A stretch of DNA of 64,000 bases from Pseudomonas putida (GTDB lineage: Bacteria; Pseudomonadota; Gammaproteobacteria; Pseudomonadales; Pseudomonadaceae). The stretch covers positions 2,170,001 to 2,234,000 of the forward strand of contig NZ_CP029693.1 of the NCBI RefSeq assembly GCF_003228315.1, written 5' to 3'. Under the pieces are notes generated by a model, which did not search any database, was not told the origin of the DNA, and saw only the letters and a program-made list of their open reading frames with translations. Of this stretch, positions 35,066 through 44,252 are shown one piece after another (the first letter of the stretch is position 1; each line of letters starts with the position of its first letter). Made by a program: the position numbers and the translations under genes.

Positions 35066-35074
35066 TGCAACCGC

Positions 35075-36493
35075 TTAGCGGCACGCATCGCCCATGTGCA
35101 CCAGCAATGCTGAACGACCGGGCTTGAGGTACGGGCTGATTTGCCCGACCTTGCACGCGTCCAGGCCTTGCAGTGGCGGGTCGAGGGGTTCCTGCACGAA
35201 CAGCAGGCCTGTCGGGCGGGAGCCGGCTTGCAACTGCGCATCGGTCAGGGCTGACACCGGCCGGCCCATGTAATAGACCAGGCGGATGTCCGGCTCGCCG
35301 ACCGTGTAGGCCTTCTGGCCCGGCTGCCCGTTGGCCAGCGTGGCGACCTGCTCCAGCCCATCCACACGGTGCGACAGCACCCGCGCTTCGACGAACATGT
35401 AGAACACCACGAACCCGGCAAGCATCACGCAAGGCACGACGGTCAGGACAGTGCGCCAGCGACCCTTCATGTCATCGAGCAGCGCCGACCAGTGCATGGC
35501 CAGCAGCAACGCCATGGACGGGTAAATCGGCAGCAGGTACTTGCCGTGTTTTTCGGTGAACAGGGAAAACACCAGCAATGGCAGCAGGCTGCAACACAGC
35601 AGCATGGCGGCCTCGCGGCGCGCGCGGATCATGGCCCAGAACCGGCGCGGCTGGACAAACGCGATCAGCCAGAACGGAAAGAAGTCACCGGCCAGGTACA
35701 ACAGATAGGCGTACCAGGGCTCGGCGCCCTGACCGTCGATCTTTTTCACAATGTCTTCGTTGATGATCGAGGCCCAGATCCCCCAGCCCTGGTTCAACGA
35801 CACCGCGACGTACCAGGAACTGCCCAGCGCCAGGGCGATCAGCCAGCCCCAGCCGTCACACAGATAAGCCTTGGCCCGCGCATCCCGATAAATCAGCGCG
35901 TAGAGCAGCACCGGCGCGGTGACCCACAGCAGGCAGACCGGGCCTTTGGTCAGCAGTGCGCAACCGATGAGCGCGTAGCTGAGCCGACTCCAGACACGCC
36001 CGCCTTCCTGGAAAATGAACCGCCAGGCCGCCAGCAGCGCACCGAAGCACAGCAGGGTCAGCAGCATCTCGATTTCCGAACGACGGGCGAACAGGCTGAA
36101 CCCACCGTTGGCTGCCAGGAACACCACGGCGAACAAACCGGCCTGACGCCCCGCCTGCCGCACACCCCACTGATAAGTGACAACGCAGCACAAGGCCGCC
36201 GCCAGCGCCGACGGCAAGCGCATGCTCCATTCGGACAGGCTGCCCACCACGGCCGTCGAGACGAGACCGGCCCAATAGAAAAACGGCGGTTTGGACAGGT
36301 ACAAATCGCCGTTCATGTAGGGCAGCAACCAACTGCCCGCTTCATGCATCTCGCGCACCGTGACCGCCCGGCGTGCCTCGTTGACACTGAGGAACGGCAC
36401 GCTGCCCAGCCCCCAGAAAAACAGCAGGGCAATGGCGAAGACAGCGAGCAACGTGATCGTGCGGGTCGACAATTGACTCGGGCTCCACCTCAT
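35075..36493 (-). CDS. ArnT-like polyprenyl-phosphate-sugar transferase (GT39/83 family), first
   Basis: 472-residue inner-membrane protein with about 11-12 hydrophobic segments and a soluble C-terminal part. The first periplasmic loop reads VNEARRAVTVREMHEAGSW, then YLSKPPFFYW, the acidic motif (Asn-Glu here, Asp-Glu in ArnT) and Lys of lipid-linked sugar transferases. It would move a sugar from undecaprenyl phosphate to lipid A or LPS core in the periplasm. It overlaps the SdiA-regulated-type gene by 1 bp and is last in the six-gene operon that starts with an epimerase at 40994. Confidence 0.75.
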   Translation of the reverse strand: MRWSPSQLSTRTITLLAVFAIALLFFWGLGSVPFLSVNEARRAVTVREMHEAGSWLLPYMNGDLYLSKPPFFYWAGLVSTAVVGSLSEWSMRLPSALAAALCCVVTYQWGVRQAGRQAGLFAVVFLAANGGFSLFARRSEIEMLLTLLCFGALLAAWRFIFQEGGRVWSRLSYALIGCALLTKGPVCLLWVTAPVLLYALIYRDARAKAYLCDGWGWLIALALGSSWYVAVSLNQGWGIWASIINEDIVKKIDGQGAEPWYAYLLYLAGDFFPFWLIAFVQPRRFWAMIRARREAAMLLCCSLLPLLVFSLFTEKHGKYLLPIYPSMALLLAMHWSALLDDMKGRWRTVLTVVPCVMLAGFVVFYMFVEARVLSHRVDGLEQVATLANGQPGQKAYTVGEPDIRLVYYMGRPVSALTDAQLQAGSRPTGLLFVQEPLDPPLQGLDACKVGQISPYLKPGRSALLVHMGDACR

Positions 36494-37434
36494 CAGGGTT
36501 TCTCCACTTGTGCGACTTGGGTGTTTTTCGATTTGCTGAACCGATAGAACAGGTTGGGCTCGCTGACGACATACAGCTCGCCGTCGCTGTCCATGGTCAT
36601 CCCCTCGCCCTGCGGCACGGACTTTTTAAGATCACCGGCCTCGTGGCGCAAGGAAAGAATGCTGACGAAATTCCCCTGCTCATCGAGTTCGGTGATGTTG
36701 GCGGACTCATCGCTGAGGATCAAAAGATGGCCGGTCTTCGGATCGTAATAGCCCTCGGACAGGTCGCGGCTGTAGACACTATGATCGATCCAGGACGTCA
36801 GGTCCTGGATGCGGATCTGCAGCGGGCCGCCGATCGAAGACAGCATGCCGGTGACCGAGTACAACTGGCGTGGGTCGCGCTCCTTGATGGCGAACACCCG
36901 ATCATTGGCCGCGTCGTAGGTCACGCCCTCGAAGCCTTTGTTGTTATTGCTGAGGTTCACGCCGATGGCGACGAACTGCGCCTGCTCCACATGAATCGGC
37001 CCCGGGGTGTCCGGCAAGGTGACGATGTCCAGTTGCTGCAATCGCTCGTCGGCAATCACCACCCGTCCACCACCGATGTAGGCGATACCTTCAGTGTCTT
37101 CGAAACCGATCAGCGGGTAGCGGTCGAGCAGATCACCGTCGCGGTTCATCACCAGAATCGCCATGGGACCGCCATTGGTAATCCCCAGCAGGCGATCCTT
37201 GTCGAAATCGTAGGCGATGCCCGACAGGTTGGTGATGCCCTCAAGGGGCTTGGCCTGGATGACGGGCCTGTAGTCCGGCAGCCAGATGTTCTTGTCAGGA
37301 GCCTTATTGCCGACCCACTTGTTGTGCAAGTGCCCGTACAGCTGCTTGTGCACCACAAACCGGGCGCCCGTGGCGAACATCAGTACCACGGCAATAACGA
37401 CAGTGAGTAATACCGCTTTCCTTGCTTTGCTCAT
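36493..37434 (-). CDS. SdiA-regulated domain (YjiK-like) beta-propeller protein
   Basis: 313 residues with an N-terminal membrane anchor or signal (LLTVVIAVVLMFATGARFV). The rest is a repeated beta-strand pattern typical of the SdiA-regulated family: EGITNLSGIAYD, EDTEGIAYIGGG, KGFEGVTYDAAND, DLSEGYYDPKTGHLLILSDES. Its function is unknown; it is probably periplasmic. It lies between two ArnT-like genes with overlaps on both sides, so it may help that system. Confidence 0.75.
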   Translation of the reverse strand: MSKARKAVLLTVVIAVVLMFATGARFVVHKQLYGHLHNKWVGNKAPDKNIWLPDYRPVIQAKPLEGITNLSGIAYDFDKDRLLGITNGGPMAILVMNRDGDLLDRYPLIGFEDTEGIAYIGGGRVVIADERLQQLDIVTLPDTPGPIHVEQAQFVAIGVNLSNNNKGFEGVTYDAANDRVFAIKERDPRQLYSVTGMLSSIGGPLQIRIQDLTSWIDHSVYSRDLSEGYYDPKTGHLLILSDESANITELDEQGNFVSILSLRHEAGDLKKSVPQGEGMTMDSDGELYVVSEPNLFYRFSKSKNTQVAQVEKP

Positions 37435-38951
37435 GCTTTTTTCCGGTCCCAATCGAAGCGATAGACGTGGGCTGGCTGGCCTGGATGGCACTGGCCGTTA
37501 TCGGCGTCGACGCCGACGATGGACCACTCGGCGCGGGATGTTTCCCCCAGTTCATGGGCGGCCTCGGGCTTGAAGCACTGACCGAGCAATTCGTCCGGGA
37601 CCAGCGCATAGGCCTTGGGGTTGTCGCGCAGCCATTGCGCCGCCTGCTCCACCGTGGAGTCGGCCATGCCGAAATGCACGATCGGCTGGCGGGCGAAAAG
37701 CCAGTGGCCCTCGCGCCAGTTGACCAGCACCAGGTCGGCGCCGTGGGTCAGGGTGTTGGCCTGGTCCATGATTGCTTCATGGGGATTGGCACCGTCACTG
37801 ACCGGTTCGATGAAGCCACGGGCGAACCAAAGCACGAACCAGCCCGCCACCAGCGCCGGAAACACTCGCCGCAGGCGCGGGCGCTGCTTGAACCAGCGCC
37901 GCAACAGCCACGGGATCAGCGGCGCGGCAGCCAGTACCAGCCCTGGCAGCGCCGGGTAGATGTACAACTTGCGTTTGCCGGCACTGATGCAGAAAAACAG
38001 CACCACCAGCGCTACCCAACCGAGCAGCACCAGCACGCGGCCATCGCGCTTTTTCAGCTGGCGGCGCCAGGCTGGCACCAGCCATGGCAGAGCCAGCACC
38101 AGCGGCAGCCAGTACTGCGGAATGACGTTGGTGAAGAAGTACCAGAACGGTTCACGGTGATCCCAGGACGCGGCGTAGCGCCCGGCGGTCTGGCGCAGGA
38201 GGATTTCCCGGGCGTAGGCGATTTCGTCGGCGCCACCGTTGAGCACGATGGACAGGGCCAGCGGCAACAGCCAGATCGCAATACCAGCCAGCATCACCAG
38301 CAAACCGAGCCACCACTTACGCACCTGGCCGGGCATTGCCACCACCCCCGACCAGCCCTTGCGCACGGCATAGGCATACGGGATCAGCAGCAACGCCGGC
38401 AGAAAGCCCACACCCTTGGTGATCACGCCGATGCCCATGGCCGCGCAGCCGACATAGAACCAGCGCCACGCCGGCCCAATCAGCAAGTGCCGCGCCAGGC
38501 CGTACAGGCCCACGCTGGTGAACAGGATCAGGAAACTGTCGATCTGCCCGGTGCGCAGGATGCTGTAGGTCTGGTAGGTCGCCAGAAACAGCAGCGCGGC
38601 GATGCGCCCGATGCGCTGGGTCCACAGGCGCCGCCCCAGGTCATAGACCACGGCCGTGACCGTCGCCGCCGAAATCATGCCCGGCAGGTACAGGGCCAGG
38701 TTGGGCTTGCCGGTGAGCCAGGCGAAAAACGCCACCGTCCACATGAAGATCGGCGGCTTGTCGCCGTAGATTTCCCCGGCGCGATGGGGAATCAGCCAGG
38801 AGCCGTGATGCAGCATTTCCAGGGCGACGCCAAGGAAACGTTCCTCATCGACGTTCTGTGCCTGACGCAGCCCCAGGCCCGCACCGACCAACAGCAAGGC
38901 GAGCAAAGCCAGGCCCAGGCATTCGATGCCGGGCGAGAGTGATCGACGCAT
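37431..38951 (-). CDS. ArnT-like polyprenyl-phosphate-sugar transferase, second
   Basis: 506 residues, about 12 membrane segments. The catalytic loop VDEERFLGVALEMLHHGSW and GDKPPIFMW has the full Asp-Glu pair seen in ArnT. About 100 C-terminal residues form a periplasmic domain. Two unlike transferases in one operon suggest two acceptor sites, as with RgtA-D in Rhizobium. It overlaps the next gene by ATGA and starts 3 bp after the LAB_N gene. Confidence 0.78.
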   Translation of the reverse strand: MRRSLSPGIECLGLALLALLLVGAGLGLRQAQNVDEERFLGVALEMLHHGSWLIPHRAGEIYGDKPPIFMWTVAFFAWLTGKPNLALYLPGMISAATVTAVVYDLGRRLWTQRIGRIAALLFLATYQTYSILRTGQIDSFLILFTSVGLYGLARHLLIGPAWRWFYVGCAAMGIGVITKGVGFLPALLLIPYAYAVRKGWSGVVAMPGQVRKWWLGLLVMLAGIAIWLLPLALSIVLNGGADEIAYAREILLRQTAGRYAASWDHREPFWYFFTNVIPQYWLPLVLALPWLVPAWRRQLKKRDGRVLVLLGWVALVVLFFCISAGKRKLYIYPALPGLVLAAAPLIPWLLRRWFKQRPRLRRVFPALVAGWFVLWFARGFIEPVSDGANPHEAIMDQANTLTHGADLVLVNWREGHWLFARQPIVHFGMADSTVEQAAQWLRDNPKAYALVPDELLGQCFKPEAAHELGETSRAEWSIVGVDADNGQCHPGQPAHVYRFDWDRKKA

Positions 38952-38954
38952 GGC

Positions 38955-39233
38955 CTATTCCTTGAGCTTTTTGCTTTTGGCAATCAATTGCAGGTTGCGC
39001 AAATACACGATCGAGCCAAAGGCCTGGCCGGCGATGAACACCGGGTCCTCACGATAGATCGCGTACGCCAGCAGCAAGGTGCTGCCGACGATGCTCAGGT
39101 ACCAGAAATTGGTGGGAATCACGCTGCGCTTTTTGTATTCGCTGTACAGCCACTGCAGGACGAAACGCCCGGTAAAGGCGATCTGGCCGAGAAATCCGAC
39201 CATCAGCCAGAGGGCTTCACGGGTCATGCTCAT
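38955..39233 (-). CDS. Small membrane protein with lipid A-disaccharide synthase N-terminal (LAB_N) domain
   Basis: 92 residues with three hydrophobic stretches (LWLMVGFLGQIAFTGRFVLQWLYSE, FWYLSIVGSTLLLAYAIY, and GQAFGSIVYLRNLQLI). LAB_N proteins accompany polyprenyl-phosphate glycosyltransferases and are suspected to help export or flip the lipid-linked sugar. The start overlaps the stop of the GT2 gene (ATGA). Confidence 0.8.
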   Translation of the reverse strand: MSMTREALWLMVGFLGQIAFTGRFVLQWLYSEYKKRSVIPTNFWYLSIVGSTLLLAYAIYREDPVFIAGQAFGSIVYLRNLQLIAKSKKLKE

Positions 39234-39970
39234 CCTTCGATCTCCTGTGCCGTGGTGTTCAGGCGCGTGCGCTTGATCAGCCACCAGACGCCCATCAGGT
39301 CGAGAATGCCCACCAGGGCGCGGTCGAGGTTGCCGTACTTGGAGACCCCGGCGGTACGCGCTCGGTGGTTGACCGGATGGACGATCATGCGGCCGTTGTG
39401 GCGCTGGATCAGCGCCGGGATGTAGCGATGCATGTGGTCGAAGTACGGCAGGCGCAGAAACGCCGCGCGCTCGATCAGCTTCAGGCCGCAACCGGTGTCC
39501 GGGGTGGCGTCCTTGAGCAGGCGGCTACGCAGGTTGTTGGCGAACCGCGAGGCCCAGCGCTTGCTCGCGGTGTCCTGGCGGTTGACCCGGTGCCCGGCCA
39601 CCAGCTGCACGTCGGCATTGGCCCGATCGCTGCGCACCAGCGCCAGCATGCCGGGGATGTCCGCCGGATCGTTCTGGCCGTCGCCGTCGAGGGTCGCCAG
39701 CCATTGCCCGCGAGCCTCCTGCGCGGCGTGGTACAGCGAGGTGCTCTGCCCCAGCGAACGCTCGTGGTGCAGGATGCGCAAGGTACTCAGGCCGTTGTTT
39801 CTGATCTGCCGCAGTTCCTGCAGGGTCGCATCGGTGCTGCCATCGTCGACCACGATGATTTCATAGGCTTCATCGGTCAGGGCCAGGCGAATTTCCTCCA
39901 GCAAAGGCTTGAGGTTGTTCGCTTCGTTCTTGGCCGGAATCAGTACCGATACAAAAATGTCCTGGTTCAA
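39230..39970 (-). CDS. GT2 glycosyltransferase, DPM1/ArnC-like polyprenyl-phosphate sugar synthase
   Basis: 246 residues. SVLIPAKNEANNL, VVDDGSTDAT and TLDGDGQNDP give the nucleotide-sugar and metal (DxD) sites of the dolichol-phosphate mannose synthase family. No membrane segments follow, as in DPM1. It would load a sugar from UDP onto undecaprenyl phosphate. The start appears to be TTG at 39970, with GAGAG upstream; no ATG is available. Confidence 0.8.
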   Translation of the reverse strand: MNQDIFVSVLIPAKNEANNLKPLLEEIRLALTDEAYEIIVVDDGSTDATLQELRQIRNNGLSTLRILHHERSLGQSTSLYHAAQEARGQWLATLDGDGQNDPADIPGMLALVRSDRANADVQLVAGHRVNRQDTASKRWASRFANNLRSRLLKDATPDTGCGLKLIERAAFLRLPYFDHMHRYIPALIQRHNGRMIVHPVNHRARTAGVSKYGNLDRALVGILDLMGVWWLIKRTRLNTTAQEIEG

Positions 39971-40016
39971 GGGGTTCTCTCGTTTTCTTGAATTTTTGTT
40001 GTCAGAGGTGGGCGTT

Positions 40017-40994
40017 TCATCGCTGATAAAACTGCCGATACCACTTCACGAACTCTGCCACGCCGGTTTGCAGCGTCACTTGCGGGCGAAAATCGATCCA
40101 CTGCGCCAATGCCGAGACGTCGGCCCAGGTCCTGACCACATCGCCGGCCTGCAGCGGCATGTAATTGCGCACAGCTTGTGTATCGAGTGCCGACTCCAGG
40201 CACTCGACGAATTCCAGCAACGCCACCGGCTCGCCACGCCCGATGTTGAACAGGCGATGGACTCCCTCTGCCGGGGTGTCCGGTACAGGTGGACGGGTGC
40301 GCAGACGGGCGATGCCTTCGACGATGTCGTCGATGTAGGTAAAGTCCCGCGCCATCTGGCCCTGATTGTAGACGTCGATGGGCAAGCCCTTGAGGATGCC
40401 CTCGGTGAACTTGAACAGCGCCATGTCCGGCCGGCCCCAAGGGCCATAGACGGTGAAGAAACGCAGGCCGCTAGCCTTGAGGCCGTACAGATGGCAGTAA
40501 CTGTCGGCCAGCAGCTCATTGGCGCGCTTGGTGGCCGCGTACAGCGAAACCGGGTGTTCGACGGGGTCTTCGACACTGAACGGCAGTTTGCTGTTGCTGC
40601 CATAAACCGAACTGCTGGAAGCGTAGATCAGGTGCTCGGGACGATGATGACGGCAGGCTTCCAGCACATTGAGGAAACCCACCAGGTTCGATTGTGCATA
40701 AACATCGGGGTTGTCCAACGAGTAACGCACGCCGGCCTGGGCGGCCAGGTGCACCACTTCGCTGAACCGATGCTCGCGGAATAACTCCAGCAACGCCTGC
40801 TTGTCGACAAGATCGATTTTTGCGAAGCGAAAACCCGGCAAGGACTCGAGTTCCTTGAGCCGCGCCTGCTTGAGCGTTACGTCGTAGTAATCGTTGAGGT
40901 TATCGATCCCGACCACGTCGTGGCCGTCCCGGCACAACCGCCGGGCCACGTGAAAACCGATGAAACCGGCAGCGCCGGTGACCAGAACAGTCAT
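40017..40994 (-). CDS. UDP-glucuronate 4-epimerase-like NAD-dependent epimerase
   Basis: 325 residues. GAAGFIG near the N terminus binds NAD, and SSSSVYG with YAATK are the catalytic Ser/Thr and Tyr-Lys. The N-terminal VGIDNLNDYYDVTLKQARL and FTVYGPWGRPDMALFKFTEGIL are typical of UDP-glucuronate 4-epimerases (LspL, Cap1J). It would provide UDP-galacturonate for the GT2 enzyme. First gene of the LPS modification operon. The ATG at 40994 suits the family; a longer reading to 41165 adds no homologous sequence. Confidence 0.8.
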   Translation of the reverse strand: MTVLVTGAAGFIGFHVARRLCRDGHDVVGIDNLNDYYDVTLKQARLKELESLPGFRFAKIDLVDKQALLELFREHRFSEVVHLAAQAGVRYSLDNPDVYAQSNLVGFLNVLEACRHHRPEHLIYASSSSVYGSNSKLPFSVEDPVEHPVSLYAATKRANELLADSYCHLYGLKASGLRFFTVYGPWGRPDMALFKFTEGILKGLPIDVYNQGQMARDFTYIDDIVEGIARLRTRPPVPDTPAEGVHRLFNIGRGEPVALLEFVECLESALDTQAVRNYMPLQAGDVVRTWADVSALAQWIDFRPQVTLQTGVAEFVKWYRQFYQR

Positions 40995-41167
40995 GCTCCC
41001 TGCACCTCGTCCAGCACAACGTGCCGGGCCAAAAACAACGTCAGCCCCATGCCTTGCCTCGTATCCCAAAAATAAAGTCGGTGACGTTGTCCGATGCGCA
41101 AGACATGCGGCATCCCGTGATGAAAAGCTGCCGAGCGCAGCCCGCCGCATACGGTGCCCGGCCAAAT

Positions 41168-41206
41168 GTTAAAAATTTGTTAACAATTCGTTCAGGCTTC
41201 GTTCAG
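41168..41206. promoter_or_regulatory. Four GTT repeats at 11-bp spacing, including GTTCAG-N5-GTTCAG
   Basis: GTT triplets occur at 41168, 41179, 41190 and 41201, exactly one helical turn apart; the last two read GTTCAG-gcttc-GTTCAG. Such 11-bp direct repeats are bound by OmpR/PhoB-family regulators, and the GTT(T/C)A form resembles PhoP boxes. It lies between the epimerase operon (minus) and yceH (plus), 115 bp before yceH and 175 bp before the epimerase. Either or both could be the target. Confidence 0.5.
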
Positions 41207-41319
41207 GTTTGCAGCGCAAACGGTCACGTAATGCAACGATTTGTATTGCCATTGCCGCGCGCCAATCTAAAGTGCACCCACGACAGCGAAAATCCTGAAT
41301 CCGCTAAGGACGCAGAACC

Positions 41320-41967
41320 ATGAGCACCGAGCAAGAAACGACCATCGACGAACCGCGCCTGAACAGCACCGAAATCCGCATTCTGGGTTCGTTGATCGAA
41401 AAACAGGCCACCAGTCCGGAAACCTATCCACTGACGCTCAATGCGCTGGTGATTGCCTGCAACCAGAAAACCAGCCGGGAACCGGTGATGAACCTGACCC
41501 CGGGCCAAGTCGGCCAGAGCCTGCGCGCCCTTGAGGGACGCGGTTTCGCCAAGCTGGTGATGGGCAGCCGCGCCGACCGCTGGGAGCACAAGGTCGACAA
41601 GGCGCTGGAACTGGTGCCGGCCCAGGTGATCCTGACCGGGTTGATGTTTTTGCGCGGCCCGCAGACGGTCAATGAACTGCTGACGCGCAGCGGGCGCATG
41701 CATGAATTTGAAGACACCGAACAGGTGGTGCATCAGCTGGAACGCTTGATCGCCCGAGGCCTGGCGGTGCTGATTCCGCGTCAGGCGGGCCAGCGTGAAG
41801 ACCGCTATACCCACGCCCTGGGCGATCCGGCGGATATCGAAGCGATTCTCGCCGCGCGGCACAATCCGGTGGAGCGCAGTGGTGGCGGTGGTGTTTCGCT
41901 GGAGCGGATTGAAGAGCTGGAGGCGCGGATTGCGGCGCTGGAGGAGCGGTTGGCGCGGTTGGAATAA
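41320..41967 (+). CDS. yceH: UPF0502/DUF480 family protein YceH
   Basis: 215 residues. The DUF480 domain with two winged-helix-like parts ([22 protein letters not shown]..., [22 protein letters not shown]) fills most of the protein, followed by a C-terminal coiled coil ([22 protein letters not shown]). Function unknown, possibly DNA binding. AAGGA before the ATG. Confidence 0.85.
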   Translation: MSTEQETTIDEPRLNSTEIRILGSLIEKQATSPETYPLTLNALVIACNQKTSREPVMNLTPGQVGQSLRALEGRGFAKLVMGSRADRWEHKVDKALELVPAQVILTGLMFLRGPQTVNELLTRSGRMHEFEDTEQVVHQLERLIARGLAVLIPRQAGQREDRYTHALGDPADIEAILAARHNPVERSGGGGVSLERIEELEARIAALEERLARLE

Positions 41968-41987
41968 GCAGGCAACACGGGATCCAA

Positions 41988-42077
41988 TGTAGGAGCGAGC
42001 CTGCTCGCGATGGCGGTCTGTCAGTCACATCAACTTTGCCTGTGCCGCCGTCTTCGCGAGCAGGCTCGCTCCTACAA
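41988..42077. repeat. REP doublet
   Basis: Inverted GAGCCTGCTCGC-type pair between convergent yceH and the cupin gene. Confidence 0.85.
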
Positions 42078-42095
42078 TGGGCTTTTGGGTGTGGC

Positions 42096-42614
42096 TTACT
42101 CACCCTCCCAATAATCCACCCCGTCCCCCTGCCGGGCCACGGCGACGAACCCCGTGGCATTCCCTTCGGCATCGACCTTGAAATCATCCATCACCGCATA
42201 CTTTCCTGAATCCGGGTATTCGCAGATCTCCGGCGACTGCTGGGTGCTGACCGCCAGGTAGCGCAGCTCGGCGTTGCTGGTATTGATGATCTGGTGCGCC
42301 TGTTCCGGGCCGCCCGGCGGGCAGGCGATCACGTCACCGGCGCGGATCGCAAAGCGCTCGCTCCCCAGGCGCACCTCGCCCTCCCCGGCCACCACGTAGA
42401 ACATTTCTTCGTTCACCCGGTGACTGTGGAACGGACTGCCGCGCATCCCCGGTTCCAGCGCATACAGGCGATAACCGAGCTTCTGTGCGCCCAGTTGCTG
42501 GCCAATGCGCGCCTGGCGCTGTTGATAACGACCGGCGGTATCCCCGGTCGGGGCGAACGCGTCGGGCAAGGGTTCGAGTACGACTTGATCCAGATTGAGA
42601 ATCGGGGGATGCAT
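42096..42614 (-). CDS. Cupin domain protein
   Basis: 172 residues with one conserved cupin barrel: motif 1 HSHRVNEEMFYVVAGEGEVRLG near residues 63-85 (two His and a Glu as metal ligands) and motif 2 PPGGPEQAHQIIN near 100. Similar proteins are annotated as cupins or auxin-binding-like proteins; the ligand is unknown. Single gene between REP elements. Confidence 0.75.
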   Translation of the reverse strand: MHPPILNLDQVVLEPLPDAFAPTGDTAGRYQQRQARIGQQLGAQKLGYRLYALEPGMRGSPFHSHRVNEEMFYVVAGEGEVRLGSERFAIRAGDVIACPPGGPEQAHQIINTSNAELRYLAVSTQQSPEICEYPDSGKYAVMDDFKVDAEGNATGFVAVARQGDGVDYWEGE

Positions 42615-42652
42615 GGGAACCTCTGCTTGTCATCTCGGAAAAGAGTCGCCCC

Positions 42653-42727
42653 CATCGCGGGCAAGCCTTGCTCCTACAGGATCTGGTCTGACACAAATCC
42701 TGTAGGAGCAAGGCTTGCCCGCGATGA
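42653..42727. repeat. REP doublet (GCAAGGCTTGCCCGC type)
   Basis: Inverted pair with a short spacer, between the cupin gene and the shikimate dehydrogenase-like gene. Confidence 0.85.
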
Positions 42728-42757
42728 GGCCGGTACAGTCAGCCAATAACCCGAAGA

Positions 42758-43576
42758 TCAACCCCGGGCAAACGCCACCGCCGCCTGAAACTGTTCCTGC
42801 GTCGGCCGTACGCCGGTGTACAGCACAAACTGCTCCAGCGCCTGGATCGCAATCACTTCCAGCCCGGTAATGACCTTTTTCCCTTCGGCACGACCTCGCA
42901 CGATCATTGGTGTTTCCGAGGGAATTGCTACTACATCGAAGATGATGTCCGCAGCTTTGATCACATCGGCCTCGAACGCCAGTTGACCGGCCTCCGGTCC
43001 GCCGTCCATGCCCACCGGGGTCACGTTGACCAGCATCTGCGGGCGCCTTGTACCGAGTTCCGCCTGCCATTCGTAGCCCAGTGAATCGGCCAGGGCGCGG
43101 CCCGCCGCTTCGTTTCGAGCCACGATCAGGCCGTTTTGGTAGCCACCGTCACGCAAGGCGCTGGCCACGGCCTTGCCCATGCCGCCACTGCCGCGCAGGG
43201 CGAAGGTGGTGTCCTTGGGCACCGCGTGGGTTTCCAGCAATTGGGCGATGGCGATGTAGTCGGTGTTGTAGGCCTTGAGATGGCCGTCGGTGTTGACGAT
43301 GGTGTTGATCGATTGAATGGCGGCAGCCGAGGCGTCCAGCTCGTCGACCAGCGGGATGCAGGCTTCCTTGAACGGCATCGACACGCCGCAGCCGCGAATG
43401 CCCAGGGCGCGAATGCCGCCCACGGCGCCCGGCAGATCCTTGCTGCTGAACGCCTTGTAGTAGAAGTTCAGGCCCAGTTGTTCATACAGGTGATTGTGGA
43501 ACCGCAGGCCGAAGTTGCCGGGGCGACCGGAGAGCGACATGCACAGTTGGGTGTCTCTGTTGGGGTTCATCTGCAT
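42758..43576 (-). CDS. Shikimate 5-dehydrogenase-like protein (AroE family)
   Basis: 272 residues. The N-terminal half has the AroE fold but with changed substrate residues (LSGRPGNFGLRFHNHLYEQLGLNFYY, GVSMPFKEAC with the catalytic Lys retained, NTDYIAI). The C-terminal half binds NAD(P) through LRGSGGMGKAVASAL. It is a paralogue type found beside the true aroE in Pseudomonas; the substrate is uncertain. Start at 43576 chosen for the GGAGA site. Confidence 0.75.
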   Translation of the reverse strand: MQMNPNRDTQLCMSLSGRPGNFGLRFHNHLYEQLGLNFYYKAFSSKDLPGAVGGIRALGIRGCGVSMPFKEACIPLVDELDASAAAIQSINTIVNTDGHLKAYNTDYIAIAQLLETHAVPKDTTFALRGSGGMGKAVASALRDGGYQNGLIVARNEAAGRALADSLGYEWQAELGTRRPQMLVNVTPVGMDGGPEAGQLAFEADVIKAADIIFDVVAIPSETPMIVRGRAEGKKVITGLEVIAIQALEQFVLYTGVRPTQEQFQAAVAFARG

Positions 43577-43821
43577 GTAAATCTCCTTGCCATGCACTTT
43601 CGGATGGACGGGATTAGCCAGCCCATCCTGTTCTGTTCGATCATATTCCCGTGCCCGCAGGCCGGATCGAATGCCGGTCAGCGAGCCGGTACAGACCTTA
43701 CACAAAATTTACCTAACGGCTGTGCTGATTTTCTGAAATACGTTGTCTTAGATGTATCCCCGTGGCAATTCCCGGATCTATTGCAGACCCGGGCGCCGGG
43801 TCGAAGAACCGAGGAATTATC

Positions 43822-44184
43822 ATGATCCGTAAAGTCCCCACAGTTGCTCTGCTGATCGGTGCTCTGGCTATCACAGGGCAGGCGCAAGCCCATGGTGGTG
43901 GTAATGACGCGGCGGTATTTGGAGCGATCGTCGGGACAGCCATCGTCGGCTCGGCCCTGATCAATGCCAATCGGCCTGTGTATGTCGCGCCACAACCGGT
44001 CTATGCCCAACCGGTCTACGCCCCGCCGCCACCGGTCTATTACGCACCTCCACCGCCACCAGTCTATTACCAGCCGGCCCCGGTGTACGTGCAACAACCG
44101 ATCTACTACCGCCCGGCGCCGGTCTACTACGGACCGCCCCGGGGTTATTACTACGGCCATGGTCACGGTTATGGTCGCTGGTAA
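43822..44184 (+). CDS. Exported Pro/Tyr/Val-rich protein
   Basis: 120 residues: a signal peptide (ALLIGALAITGQAQA, cleavage near residue 23), a glycine-rich hydrophobic stretch (AAVFGAIVGTAIVGSALI), then a low-complexity tail of PVY and PP repeats (PVYAQPVYAPPPPVYYAPPPPPVYY in parts) and a GYYYGHGHGYG end. Such proteins are common and poorly known, perhaps surface or cell-wall associated. GAGGAA precedes the ATG; a terminator follows. Confidence 0.8.
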   Translation: MIRKVPTVALLIGALAITGQAQAHGGGNDAAVFGAIVGTAIVGSALINANRPVYVAPQPVYAQPVYAPPPPVYYAPPPPPVYYQPAPVYVQQPIYYRPAPVYYGPPRGYYYGHGHGYGRW

Positions 44185-44195
44185 CAGGCTCGAGA

Positions 44196-44222
44196 AGCCC
44201 CGCCGGACGCGGGGCTTTTTAT
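44196..44222 (+). terminator. Intrinsic terminator
   Basis: AGCCCCGC-CGGAC-GCGGGGCT stem (44196-44216) followed by TTTT, 12 bp after the stop of the Pro/Tyr-rich protein. Confidence 0.88.
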
Positions 44223-44252
44223 TGCCCGCGATTTGATTCAAAACACCATTTT

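Noticed and set aside
37422..38942. 506-codon plus-strand frame
   Set aside because: Complete antisense of the ArnT-like gene; Gln/His/Arg-rich translation without membrane segments or motifs.
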